A DNA stretch of 64,000 nucleotides from Chaetoceros tenuissimus (GCA_021927905.1 BLLK01000020.1:124001-188000), one strand, 5' to 3'; counted from the first letter of the stretch, positions 9,078 through 19,996 are shown. Translations and numbers: made by a program. Notes: generated by a model not told the origin, from the letters alone.

Positions 9078-10661
9078 TTATTTGAAAGATTTGATTTTTT
9101 GACTTTCAGCTTCTTCGTACAATCGTTTCATGTGATCCGGATTCTTCAAATAATGACATATCGTTGCATTATAAACACACTCTTGAGATGTCTTCCATCC
9201 AAGATTTTGACGGTCTCTTCTTGCCATAGATTTATTAACAGGTATGTAGAAATGAATTTCTTTATGGAGGCCAAGATCATTATCGTCTTTGTCCATACCG
9301 TTGCCATATAAACACAATCCTTCTGGAAACTTGTACATTTCACTTCCCATGATCGTGTGGAGCCTATTCCATGAAACAGTTCGATTCTTTTCATAGTCAT
9401 AATCAACTCCTTCCACTGCATTTTTTCGATCTGTACCGTCGTAAAACATTGCAGATTGTCCACCGAAACCTACGTTGGGTAATTCTCCTTTGGGGACCAC
9501 ATGTCGACTAATATTGAGATAATTTGCAATATATCCAAAGAACCAATCTCCATGTAAACAATAAGTATCTTCTTGGTGAATGTGCTCTTTAAATAATTCA
9601 TTCAGGCTCATACCATTTCGAAAGAACTTTCCTTCGCCTATTGTGACGCTTACATCATGAGTTTCCAAGTTAGGTGGAATTGATGTATACCTTCGACATA
9701 GTTCTTTATGTTCTAGAGTCTTTGTATCATTGCAGTGAATTGGCATCATCCATTTCTTCAAAGCACCACGGCTCAAATATACTCCGAAACCCCCAAAAGG
9801 AAGTCCCAATCTAAATCGATGTGCTGAAAATCTTGTTCGACAGCCAGCGAACATGACAGGTGTCGAAGACTTGGGTACATATCCATCTTCGTCACTGTTA
9901 CTGATGAAATAAGTGTATAAATGATTCATGTTCATATATGTGTCTCCATCAATAATCATCAAGTAATCTGGTATCGCAGCATTACTTTTCTGAAGCAATT
10001 CCATGTATTTCGTGAAGGATGCCTGAAACCTTTTCTGTGCACAAATCCAACCGGCAGGATTCTTTTTTTCTTTCAGAAACTTCATGGATGCGAAACCTCT
10101 ACTCAACATATGTGTCAACCTATTGTATGCATTACGATTCTGCCAATATTTATATCTATTACTACACCGTGTCGAAATCTTTTCTACATCTGATATAGTT
10201 GTAGTATTGTAGCATGTCGGATCCGGGTCATCATCTTCAGTGGCTATAATAAAGTTCCGCACGGATGGATGTTGCATAAATGTTTCGTGTTGTGTCATGG
10301 GAAATTCAAGATTGAATTTGCTGCTAATAGTTATAACATCAAAAATACCTTCCAGCTTGCTCGTGCTAGTACTACTCAAGAATTGTTGATGGGCTTGATT
10401 TAATTTTTCTGGTGTGGTTTCATTCAGAAACAAAAGTTTCATTGTAAGAGCTGCTGTAGCTTCTTTTCTTGATTGAATTGCTGGTGAAAAAGCAAGAGAA
10501 GGCTTAGTATAATATTCTTTCTCATGATTATTTATAATCAGAACTAATAACTGCCCCATCATCAAGTAGAGAGCAATTCCGATGAACAATATTTTTTTGC
10601 GACATGAATTAATGTTGACGACCGATAGTATTGCTTTCTTTCTTTGTTGAATAGTCTTCAT
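9078..10661 (-). CDS. GT31-like type II membrane glycosyltransferase, copy D (intact)
   Basis: The protein has 527 residues. A basic N-terminus and a hydrophobic anchor (about residues 23-43, ILFIGIALYLMMGQLLVLII) are followed by a short stem and the same domain order as copy C: LLFLNETTPEKL, SSKFNLEFPMTQHETF, IIATEDDDPDPTCY, GWICAQKRFQASFTKY, DYLMIIDGDTYMN, FGGFGVYLSRGALKKW, YCLHGDWFFGYIANYLN and TIMGSEMYKFPEGLCLYGN. The metal motif reads DGD where C has DED, so the two copies may differ in substrate. Decayed copy B is closest to this one. The frame is intact with no intron. Its promoter faces that of the sulfotransferase gene (start 11015) across a 353-bp spacer holding a palindromic TGACGTCA. 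Confidence 0.75.
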   Translation of the reverse strand: MKTIQQRKKAILSVVNINSCRKKILFIGIALYLMMGQLLVLIINNHEKEYYTKPSLAFSPAIQSRKEATAALTMKLLFLNETTPEKLNQAHQQFLSSTSTSKLEGIFDVITISSKFNLEFPMTQHETFMQHPSVRNFIIATEDDDPDPTCYNTTTISDVEKISTRCSNRYKYWQNRNAYNRLTHMLSRGFASMKFLKEKKNPAGWICAQKRFQASFTKYMELLQKSNAAIPDYLMIIDGDTYMNMNHLYTYFISNSDEDGYVPKSSTPVMFAGCRTRFSAHRFRLGLPFGGFGVYLSRGALKKWMMPIHCNDTKTLEHKELCRRYTSIPPNLETHDVSVTIGEGKFFRNGMSLNELFKEHIHQEDTYCLHGDWFFGYIANYLNISRHVVPKGELPNVGFGGQSAMFYDGTDRKNAVEGVDYDYEKNRTVSWNRLHTIMGSEMYKFPEGLCLYGNGMDKDDNDLGLHKEIHFYIPVNKSMARRDRQNLGWKTSQECVYNATICHYLKNPDHMKRLYEEAESQKIKSFK

Positions 10662-11014
10662 AATAATTTATTGTCCATGATTTGCTCAAGATATAGAGAT
10701 GCTCTTTCTATCTGTAACTTTGATTGGCTTTCGGCTTTGTTGAATAACGAAGTTTTTCAATTCACCAGCCATCTTCTTGAATACATTTGTCAATTTGTCA
10801 CTAAATTGGAAATTATGAGAAAGATTATTTTACGACATGATGACGTCATGATTTACCGAAAACGAGATTCGTTTTTCGGAAAATTATGTCTTGAGTGCGG
10901 TCACGAAACAAAATCTAGCTAGGAGCAACACTTCCATTACTAAGAGTATACATATCTATTTATCTCACTCTAACTCAATAAAGCAAAAGCCAATCCACAG
11001 TCATATATATAGCC
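10662..11014. other. Shared divergent promoter region of copy D and the sulfotransferase
   Basis: This 353-bp spacer separates two divergently transcribed genes. It contains one TGACGTCA palindrome roughly midway and AT-rich stretches near each start. No gene is seen in it. Confidence 0.5.
10841..10848. promoter_or_regulatory. Palindromic TGACGTCA (CRE/bZIP-type) site
   Basis: A perfect palindrome lies 180 bp from the copy D start and 167 bp from the sulfotransferase start. The surrounding text (acgacatgaTGACGTCAtgattt) resembles that around the copy A site (acgacaaatttaTGACGTCAttag), suggesting a common ancestral promoter. Confidence 0.45.
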
Positions 11015-12272
11015 ATGGTGTCTCTAGAAATTACAAGAAGGAAAAAGAGGCAACTGCTTCTTCTTTCTGCAACTATTTTTGCATTTCTTTCTTTGCCATC
11101 CAAGCAATTCGAAGATTCAACCTCATCTAGCGCTACAAAGTTCCTTAGGCATCTCTCTGCAGCCAACGATGACTTTACATCCTTTATAGGCTATGAAAAA
11201 GTTGAACTGATGCATCAAGACATTGGATGCATATCTCGTACACACGAACTAATCTTTGTCAATATCCCACATACATCGGGCAAAGCCATCGAGCATTCTT
11301 TTCTTTTTGATGATTCACGAATGATGCTTCAATATGATTTACGACAAGACATTTCACAACCTCATACGGCAATCACACTATTTGCAAATTCAAAACAGAG
11401 GGAAATTGATCAGTTTACAACAGCTACAGTCATTCGTCATCCCTGTGATCGGTTCATTGCTGCTTTTGAATACTTAACTTCGGATCGAGCGACTGAATGG
11501 GAACAAGAACGGTCGGCTAGAATTATTGGAGATAAATCTATTGATGAATTCGTAGAACTGATGCATGCAACTGAGTGGAAAATATGGACCTTTATCGATT
11601 TTAGTATGCAATACATGTTTCTTATGCTAAGAGGTAAAGTCACGACTGATAACGTCATGTGCTTTGAACAGTGGCAAGAATCTATACAAAGATTTGAAAA
11701 CGTTCTGAACTTGGAAGAAGATCAATTGGTGAATGATTTGCCGACTACGCCGCTAGAATACAATGAAGAAATGACTTGTGCGGATCTCAAGCCGGAAACG
11801 AGACAAATGATAGAAGAGAGGTACGTAACATTGTCATTGAGATTTGTAGTTCCATTTTCTTTTACTCACATTATATATGAATCTTTTGTCACATAGATAT
11901 GTCATGGATTACTGTCTTTTCGCCTATTCATCTTTGCCAGAACATGGTGATAGTGGAGAATGCATTGGAAATGGTCTCAATAAAAAAGATTTTACAAAGA
12001 GGTTTCAAGAATGTAACAAGTTACTGACGCAGCAGGGTATTGACTTTCGAGAATACTATACCTCGCGTCCATTTGATGACGATGAAGAGGAAGAAGATAG
12101 AAGTGATGATGAGGTCCGAATTGAAAAAGTCAAGGCCAAGTTGATTTCTATCGAAAGTAATGAAGAAGCGGAAGATGTCGACCAGGTTTCAACGAAATCA
12201 GGTGGTAACTATACTACTACTCTTGGTCAAGAAGACAATGATAAATTGAAAATGTACGAAATGATGGACTAA
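11015..12272 (+). CDS. Carbohydrate sulfotransferase-like type II membrane protein
   Basis: There are two exons: 11015-11820 and 11897-12272, with a 76-bp GTACGT...ATAG intron. Joining restores the frame and gives 393 residues. The basic start is followed by a short anchor (LLLLSATIFAFLSLPS, about residues 14-29). ELIFVNIPHTSGKAIEHSF (about residues 84-102) is the 5'-phosphosulfate-binding loop with TSGK in place of KTGGT, and TATVIRHPCDRFIAAFEYL (about 140-158) is the 3'-phosphate loop (R-x-P-x-x-R). After the splice, RYVMDYCLFAY matches the family's C-terminal D-x-x-LF-Y motif. Such enzymes transfer sulfate from PAPS to Golgi glycans. The last 70 residues are acidic and unlike the family. 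The neighbouring glycosyltransferases suggest that the acceptor is the glycan they build (inference). Confidence 0.7.
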
Positions 12273-12319
12273 TAGAACTAACTCAATATCCAATTTTTTT
12301 ATAATGAGTACTTATTATC

Positions 12320-12631
12320 TCAACATGAACCCTCGTCGTCTGCAATAGACCATGCATCAACCATTCCTTCATGAACGATAAGACTCGTCAACTGAGTACT
12401 GTCTTCTCCAAACTTTACCACGAACAAATCGCTCAAATCTTGATCGACAGTCCAGACATCAATGTATTCATTTACAATTGTACATGCTAGATTTGCAATT
12501 TGGAGATCGTGATCAGTAAATGGTTCAAGTGATCCATCACTATTTCTTTTATTCACAATCGAAAGTACAGCCGAAACACCCAGTCTGTCATTGATTGGAA
12601 GAAGCATCTCACACTTTCCTTCGCGGACAAG
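12320..12631 (-). pseudogene. GAF-domain C-terminal fragment
   Basis: An open frame of about 104 codons (first ATG at 12607) encodes the back half of a GAF domain: MLLPINDRLGVSAVLSIVNK, then EPFTDHDLQIANLACTIVNEYI, the pattern seen in PDE/adenylate-cyclase-type GAF modules. The front half of the fold is missing; a stop lies just upstream at 12632-12634 and no matching upstream exon is visible. It ends in an acidic tail with a normal stop. Most likely it is the relic of a GAF-containing signalling gene. A short expressed gene cannot be excluded. Confidence 0.45.
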
Positions 12632-13521
12632 TCAGGTTGAAATCGGTTTGTTTGTTTTTTCTTATCGAAACTAAAAGTAAATGATAGTACATAGTAGGTT
12701 CACCCTATTTTGGAAGAAGTAAAACGGTACAGCACCATGAGGGGCGTTTCATACAAATTTGTACAAAAGACCCTTCTTTTCCCTTTCTTTTCTCTATGTT
12801 TTTGAAAAAATCAATCTAAGAGTAGTGTTTCTCATTCTCACACTTTGATAATTGAGTATAATACTTTCATTATAAGCTTAGTTACACCATAGACACATCC
12901 TTTAATTAATAAAGCATTATAAGAAAATAATGCAAAGAAATCTTACGAATTCATATGTATGAAATATATGTCACGAAAGAGGTAGACTTGAATGTTGCTG
13001 GTAATTAAATAATATTTTTATTGCCCGAAAGGCTTACATAATTAAGAAAGTCTGTAATTGAAGAGTTAAAGTGGATATGTTTAAAGCTAATTATTTTGCA
13101 AAACAAATGACGTACTCGTACGTATAAGCTTAGTATGACGATTTTTTGTATGGAACGGCTCATAATCCTTTGTATGAAACGACCCACATTGGGTACAGCA
13201 CGCACTTACCTCGTCACTGTGTTAGAATGTCTGTACAATAGACAATAGAATGGTCCTAGGTAGAGTGTCTTTTACTTGCAGACAGTCTGACCTTCTATCC
13301 GTCAATCATGTCAAGTAGGTAGTTACAATTGTGAGAATGAACGAATCATCTTCACCCATTTAGAGTCAACAGTTAGTAGTGCGACGCGAACAATAGAACG
13401 GAGCGAATCATTTCACCCCGTTGGGGTCATCTGTTAGTAGTGTGACACGAACGAACGCACGCACGCACGGAAAAATAAACGGGGTAAGGAATCGGTTCCC
13501 TGACAAACCGATAATAATTTC
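12632..13521. other. Gene-free spacer left of the retrotransposon
   Basis: No convincing gene is seen. The spacer contains an imperfect direct repeat (13341-13452) and a short acgc microsatellite-like run (about 13454-13468). The last five bases (atttc) are the left copy of the retroelement's target duplication. Confidence 0.5.
13341..13452. repeat. Imperfect direct repeat, two copies of about 50 bp
   Basis: A unit of the form cgaatcat...cacc...agtagtg(c/t)gac(g/a)cgaac occurs at about 13342-13390 and again at about 13403-13451. It is non-coding. Confidence 0.6.
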
Positions 13522-13843
13522 TGTTATTATCCACTGATTTATCAAGAGGACAATAGACTCAATACACCGAAGGAAGTTATTCAATCAAGCGTATGTTTAG
13601 ATTAAGTAAGCTAAGAAGATTGATTGAACATCTTCCTTTTACTGAATATGTAGTTTCATGCATGTAGTAGGCTTCTCTTGACTGACACAATCAATCAGGT
13701 TCAAGGGGAAGCAAATCAAACGCTGGCATCACGTCATCACATCAAGATATCAATGACGTAATCCTTGTTGGTCCTATCTTGACAACCACTTCAACATAAT
13801 GACGTAGTTGACATTTCAATGACCTAATACCAATATTCCAACA
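13522..13843 (-). repeat. LTR of the Copia element (3' LTR in element orientation)
   Basis: The LTR is 322 bp, beginning TGTTATTATCC and ending ATTCCAACA on the + strand. It contains three TGACGT-type motifs (13731-13736 reversed, 13754-13759, 13800-13805). A purine-rich tract (CCCAAATAGGGAG in element sense) abuts it and is the probable plus-strand primer. Confidence 0.95.
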
Positions 13844-13867
13844 CTCCCTATTTGGGAGTTGTAATGT

Positions 13868-16800
13868 TCACCACTTCAAATATTTCTTACGAAGGTATAG
13901 GAATGTAGAAGCGTCGAGTGGTTTAGTGAACATGTCAGCGAATTGTTCTTTCGTTGAGATAGCATGAACGGTGATACGACCGGATCGAACATGCTCTCTG
14001 AAATGATGATATACATTATTGATGTGTTTGGTGCGTGGACGAATTTTATGAACGGTAGCCATTTCTAATGCTCCCGAATTGTCTTCAAATGCTTTGCAAT
14101 AGACCTTAGCTGGGATATACTCCTTGGCAAGCCCATGAGATCTAATTTCTTCCAAAAGATCCATGATTGGGATGGCCTCGCGAAGAGCTTGACTCAGAGC
14201 ATAGTACTCACTCTCGCAAGATGATAAAGCTACGCACGTCTGCAACTTAGAGGTTCAAACAATCGGGCACCCACAAAAGGTAATTATATAGCCTGACCTT
14301 GATTTAGCGGTGCTTGGGTCAAATTTTGCCGTTGACTTATTATAGTTCCCAACAAAATCTGCGTCTGCATATACTTCGAGGGTCCTTTCTGCATCCGGAT
14401 CAATTATGATGCCCTCATCTTTCGTATCCTGCAGGTATCTGGTAATGTGTGATACAGCCATTTCATGAGTTATCCTTGGATCAGAGCAAAATCTGGCAGC
14501 TGCATGAGTAGCATAGGTGATATCTGGGCGAGTTCCTTTCTCCAGGTAGTTCAATTTACCAATTACCGATCGATAGTGAAAGCTTCCCTTGCATACTGGG
14601 GCATTGATATCACGATGTAGTAATCGGGACGATACTGCTGGTGTACTTTTAGGAGAAAATTTGCCAATGGACTCTCCCTGGACTTGTTCAATTACTTGAT
14701 CAATCAGTTGAGGTTGGGTCATTTTCAACTTGTTACCTTCAAGTTTGGTGAAGTTAATTCCAAGGTAATCAGCTAAATCACCTCTATCCTCAATATCATA
14801 TTCATTTTTGGCAATGTCTGGGTTCTTGAGATCAGCGATCGCTTGGTCAATTTCATCCTTATTTGGTCCTACGAAACATCCGTCATCAACGTATACGAAG
14901 AAGATTACATTTCCTTTGTAGAAGACACATTCATCAATTGTAGACTGCTTAAAGCCTATATTCAGTAGTCCTTCTACTAGAAATCGATTCCACACTCGTC
15001 CAGCTTGCTTTTGACCATATAAGTTTCGCAATAATTGTAAGCAATGTGTCCGATTGGTAACTCCATCAATTTTTATCCCTGCTGGCAGTTTCATAAATAG
15101 CTCATACTCAATTGGCGCCTGGGGAAAGGCCAACACAAAATCAACTTGCCTAGTATGCCATTTGTTTAAGATAGACAGTACTAGCAAGGTTCGAATCGAG
15201 GTCCACATAGCAACCGGGGAATATGTCTCTTCATAGTTTACTCCCTTTTCTTGTTGGCCTCCATGCACATTCAGTCGTGCCTTCCATTTTATGATTGCGT
15301 TGGTGAGGATGTCTCGCTTTCGTTTCATTGCCCATACTGCATCTAGAATTTTGGTTCCCATAGGAACTCTGCTTAGTGGCATCAACTTGAAGTTCTTTTT
15401 AGTGATGTGACTTTGAAATTCCTTCTGCATCGCGGCTTGGAACTCCCTTTTATCGTCCTGCTTCATGGCCTTGTGGTAGTGAAAATCATCATCTCCCAAT
15501 TTGGCTGCAAATGCAATTGGATCTCTCATCTCTTCCTGTTCTTTGTAATCATCTGAATGAAGAGCTTCGTAGTAATGCTCAACAGATTCATTAGATCGTG
15601 TCTTATCAATGAAGTCAGCTTCAAGAGCCTCTAGTTGGTACAATTTACCCTTGAAAGATCCAATATTTAGTCTATTGACTCCCTGACCCGCATTAGCTCG
15701 TCTAGGTCTGGACGATTGGACAGGTATAAAGCCGTCATCACTATCTGTTTCACCATTGTCATCATCTTGCATTTCATGTGAATGCTCAAACTCCACAGGA
15801 GTTGGTGTAGGTCGAGTTGCTTCAGCGTACGAAGTTGCTGCTGTACGATCGTCAGTCTCATTTAGTTCTTCTTCTGTCGCAGTGTTTCTCTGTACAAATC
15901 TTGATCGTCTGCCTCCTTTCTTAAATCCAGCTTTGTACTGCCACTCATCAATATTGATAAAGTTGGCATTCGCATCCGAGACCGACTCAAAGAAGTTATC
16001 AAAGGAGCAGTGGAATTGTGGCGATGTTAGTCCTGTGACTGGGTCGAGTACTAGGTACACATTACCTGCATGACGAGGAGAATTTCCCAAGTTGATTCCA
16101 AGTTTACATCTGGTGTTCCAGCGGGGAAGACTTTTGCCTGAAGCTAATGCTGATTGATGTTTGTATACTGGGCAAAATATAGTCTTAAAATTCTTGAGGT
16201 TTGGAGAGGATGTAGATCTGCTAAATAGCTCGAGTGGTGAAGCTCCCTTTCCTCCCTCACCAGGCACGCTATTTCGAAGAAGGGCTTCCTGACGAAGTGC
16301 ATATGGCCATAGTTGAAGGATGATTACTTTTGGCCAACGTAGGAGTGCATGCCATAAGGATGTTCGTGCTCCTTCCGACAAGATACGAATGTATCGCTCA
16401 ACTAGACCGTTTTGATGGTGAGCATCGACTCCACAGTAATCAATATTGATCCTATTCTGACAGTGATTGCGAAAACCATGATCTACAAATCTACCATTGT
16501 CACAATGGTAATGCTTGATATTAACTCCCATGTCTGCTGCTTTGGCTTCAAATGCTTCACAGGCCTCTACAGTGGATTTACTGGTGAAGTCACGAATCAA
16601 TTCGACATGAACATATTTGGAGAAATGATCAACAAACACCACTGCTCCTTTATATGTGGATTTAGTAAGCTTTCCTTTAAGCTGAGCAATGAATCCAGGA
16701 AGGCGAGATTCCATCATATCCACACTAACAACTTGGCCAGGAGCTGTAGCTTTTCTGATTGGTCTGGGCTTTGCCTTTGTTCTCCAAGCTTTACGCGTAT

Positions 16801-18436
16801 GCCTACCAAATTTACACGCAGGACAAACTGGTTCTTTTACTTCAGCAAGACGATGAGGAATCGGTCGAAGTTTTGCCATGAGATGAAGTTTCTTGAATGA
16901 GCAATGATTAAGGCGATAATGATACTGTAGTAGTTCTGCTGTTGGCGTAGTTGGTTGATGATCATCTGGTTCTACAATCATGTCAGACGGAGGCATGTCG
17001 ATAGCAATGTCATTGATGTTTTCATCTTGAGGATTGACGTCTGGATCAAGTACAGTAGGTGATGGGGAAGTTGTATTGTTTATCTCCGCGTCTGGTGCTT
17101 CAGAAATAGACTCTTCATCATCCGAAACTATTGGTAAGTCTTGCTGAGTCGCATAGGTAGTACATTCGTGACAGAAAATATCTTCTACCAAATTTTGATT
17201 GTCTGCCATGTACGAGTGTAAAGATTGCAGTGAAGGTTTAGTTTTCAGCACAGGTACATTGGCATTTTCTTTCGTAATTGGAATGGTACATTTGTATTCT
17301 CCTTTGTTGCCATATATAAAGACTGTGCTTTCAGCCGTGGTGATTTCCTTTCCTCTTTGTCGACCGAGTGATCCTGGTAGGTACTTCTGAAAGAAATGCT
17401 GTGGAGACAATAGTGACTTTCCTGCCTGTTCACATAGAACAGTATTAGGGATAATTTGAATGGTTGTCCTTCCATCATCGCTAGTAATGGGCAGAATCCA
17501 GTCCCCTTGAACTGTAGCCTTGACTATGATTCCACCAATACCCCTGATTCTCACGTTGCAGACAGTCTCGTTTCGAATCATGTCTTTGTTGTTACAAATC
17601 GAGCGTGAGCACTGAGTATCTATACCGACTTCCACGTGATCAGAGTCCGGATGGAACTTAATACCTTTATCAATTTTTGCAGCAGCTAATGCGATCTTTG
17701 CATCTATCATTTCTTCTGGCAGATTTGACCAGTGATTCATGTCGTACGGATTGTATTTGTAATATTTATGACGCAATTTGGGTTTACCCAGATAATATCG
17801 GTATACCGCCATCCTATTGTACTTTAGTCTTCTTTTCTTGAAGTTGGATTTGTGGATGGGGTGTCTTAGACACCATTGATATCTCGTGTCTTCCATCATG
17901 TCGATTAATCTGCTTAGCAGAATGGAGACTTCGTTGGTAGCTGCTTGATAGATTCTTGTCTTGGCAATTCGTTGACCTAGCTTAGCTAGAAGGTAGACAG
18001 TAATTATGGATAGCATCATCGACTTTAGGTAGATAGTCATAGTATCCGAAGTGAGGATGTGGTAATATTCTCCACATAGACATTTGAGGAATGCAATTGA
18101 CGATAGGAATATATCTGTTGACAGTAGCATCAACTTACAGAGAAGAAGGAATGTACTCTGTGCTCCATGAATGAATAAGATAAAAAGGTTTCGAGGTATC
18201 GATGTCAATAAGCTGTTGATTTCGCTTTGTATTTGATGACGTAGACTTAAAATGAGAAGATATTGGGACCTGATGACCGGAATATCCGAGACAAGGTAAA
18301 TTACACTATAGTTGAATAGCATCTTTGTCAGGCAAAGTTGGCTTAGTTTAGCAATTGGAGCCGTCATTACGATGCAAATATGTGTATATAGAAATGTCGC
18401 GAAGGTCATAAGAAGGTAGACCAGGTCCTCAGGCAT
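13868..18436 (-). mobile_element. pol region of the Copia element
   Basis: In order: an unusual hydrophobic N-terminal region of about 170 residues; a protease with DTQC at the expected active-site position; integrase zinc-binding residues (H...H, CPAC) and a D,D,E core with DNG and HHQNGLVER; reverse transcriptase with VDFVLAFPQAP and FVYVDDG; and RNase H with ADADF, SSCESEYYAL and the terminal FTKPL block. It follows gag directly. It is treated as a fossil: overall it looks almost intact, with about one break. Confidence 0.9.
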
Positions 18437-18439
18437 GAA

Positions 18440-19978
18440 TCATTCCTCATCACTGGCCACCTCAAAGTTACTTAGAAGTGCCTCTGATTCTTCAGCAGTA
18501 GGAGCATCTTCAGTAGCAGCATCTGCGGTCTCATCAGTAGAATTGTTAGACGGAGACTGCACTGGAGTATCTTGAGTAGAGTTACGGCTCGGGTTATTGG
18601 TACATTCAACCGGCTTGTGTCTACACCACATCCCATTTTCATGGTGATGTGGGCACCACCAGAATTCTTTTCCACCCTTGATAATTTTATCTCCTGATTT
18701 GTATGTCTTTCCATTGATGACATTGCTGAATTTCCATGCATCCTTGCCACGGTTTCTTGGAGTACCACGATCCTTATTTTCTCCCTGATCTCCTCCACCT
18801 CCAGTTGGAGTGTTGCGCTTCTTCTTGGCATTCTTCTCTAGCATTTGGACCTTTGCTGAAAGCGCAATGATCTCTTGGTCCTGAGATGAAAGAGCGCCCC
18901 AAGAAGATTCCTTGTCATATTTTCTGGAGGAGTATTCGGCCTGTCCGTCTTGAAGCAACTCCTTGAATTCAATATCAATTTCTCCCTTAAGCCACTTCAC
19001 TTCCTTTTTCTTGAAGTGCTCATTGAAGTGAGTATCATCTGAGTGCTTGTACGCAGTTAGTAGATCTTGCACTAGGTCTTCGTTTGGCATTTGATGGCCG
19101 AATGCAGCTAATGAAGTGTTGAGTCCTCTTACATGGTCATTGAAAGTTTCAATGTCCATCCCTTTGATCTTCTCACGCAGTTCCTTGAATTGGTCTTTCA
19201 GTACCTTGACTTGTCCACGACCTGGCATCTCAGACTTGGAGATGATAGAACGGAAAAGTAGTGGAGCAACTGCTATATTTTGAAGAGTGTAGCTCAATTC
19301 ATCAGCCATCATTCTCTTGACCATATCCTCGTCTAGTGAATCAAATAGAGACTGGACGGCCATTTCATTGTTCTGAGCAGCGCGATTTTGCTGTCCAACA
19401 ATATTTGCTGTAGCAAAGTTCTCGATTACACTTAGAGGAACCTCTTGGGTCTGATACACAATATCGTATGTCTTACTTGGAGTAACTGAGTTGTCTTCAA
19501 TGTTGAAGATGTTGCCTCCTGCATCGTACCAGCCACATTTCACAGCCTTCTTGTGCACATTTGCTCTGAAGAAGTTCACATTCTCTGGCTTTCCGTTGTA
19601 GAGGATGGAATGGACCTTGGCAACCCCTAGTTCATACATTTTTATTCCATTCTTGGCGAACATATCGATCACGTTGGTTGTAGCTCTGACTGGATTAAGT
19701 GCGAAATTGACTTGTTGATTTCCTTGATTGCCTTGCTGATTTGCTTGAGCTTGATTTGCTTGAGCAGCTTGAGCAGCTTGAGCATCTTGAGCAGCTTGAG
19801 TAGCTTGAGCACGAGCAACTTGGAGTTCAGCTCCCTGGTCAGTTACTTGTTGGTTGAGAGTAGTAAGTTGTGAAGTTAGTCCATTCACTAACTCATTTAG
19901 TTGAGCGATCTGCTCTTCAGGAGTTGACATGTTTTGTTGGTTCGGATTTGAATAGTCTCTAGCTCTCGTCTGAACCAT
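18440..19978 (-). CDS. gag-like protein of the Copia element
   Basis: This is a 512-residue frame. A glutamine/alanine-rich coiled-coil-like stretch lies at about residues 20-90. An alpha-helical capsid-like body follows. The C-terminus has a Cys/His cluster (WWCPHHH...MWCRHKPVEC) in place of the usual CCHC knuckle, and then an acidic tail. This Cys/His arrangement is what I would expect of diatom CoDi gag, but that is from memory. It belongs to the retroelement and is not a host gene. Confidence 0.85.
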   Translation of the reverse strand: MVQTRARDYSNPNQQNMSTPEEQIAQLNELVNGLTSQLTTLNQQVTDQGAELQVARAQATQAAQDAQAAQAAQANQAQANQQGNQGNQQVNFALNPVRATTNVIDMFAKNGIKMYELGVAKVHSILYNGKPENVNFFRANVHKKAVKCGWYDAGGNIFNIEDNSVTPSKTYDIVYQTQEVPLSVIENFATANIVGQQNRAAQNNEMAVQSLFDSLDEDMVKRMMADELSYTLQNIAVAPLLFRSIISKSEMPGRGQVKVLKDQFKELREKIKGMDIETFNDHVRGLNTSLAAFGHQMPNEDLVQDLLTAYKHSDDTHFNEHFKKKEVKWLKGEIDIEFKELLQDGQAEYSSRKYDKESSWGALSSQDQEIIALSAKVQMLEKNAKKKRNTPTGGGGDQGENKDRGTPRNRGKDAWKFSNVINGKTYKSGDKIIKGGKEFWWCPHHHENGMWCRHKPVECTNNPSRNSTQDTPVQSPSNNSTDETADAATEDAPTAEESEALLSNFEVASDEE

Positions 19979-19996
19979 ATACTCTTTTTGCTATTT

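Noticed and set aside
13341-13521. Left spacer repeats as part of the retroelement
   Set aside because: The element's boundary is fixed by the TG...CA ends and the ATTTC duplication at 13517-13521; the repeats lie outside.
15054-17390. Several + strand open frames of 60-160 codons within the retroelement
   Set aside because: They are antisense to the Copia pol frame and have compositions expected of shadow frames.
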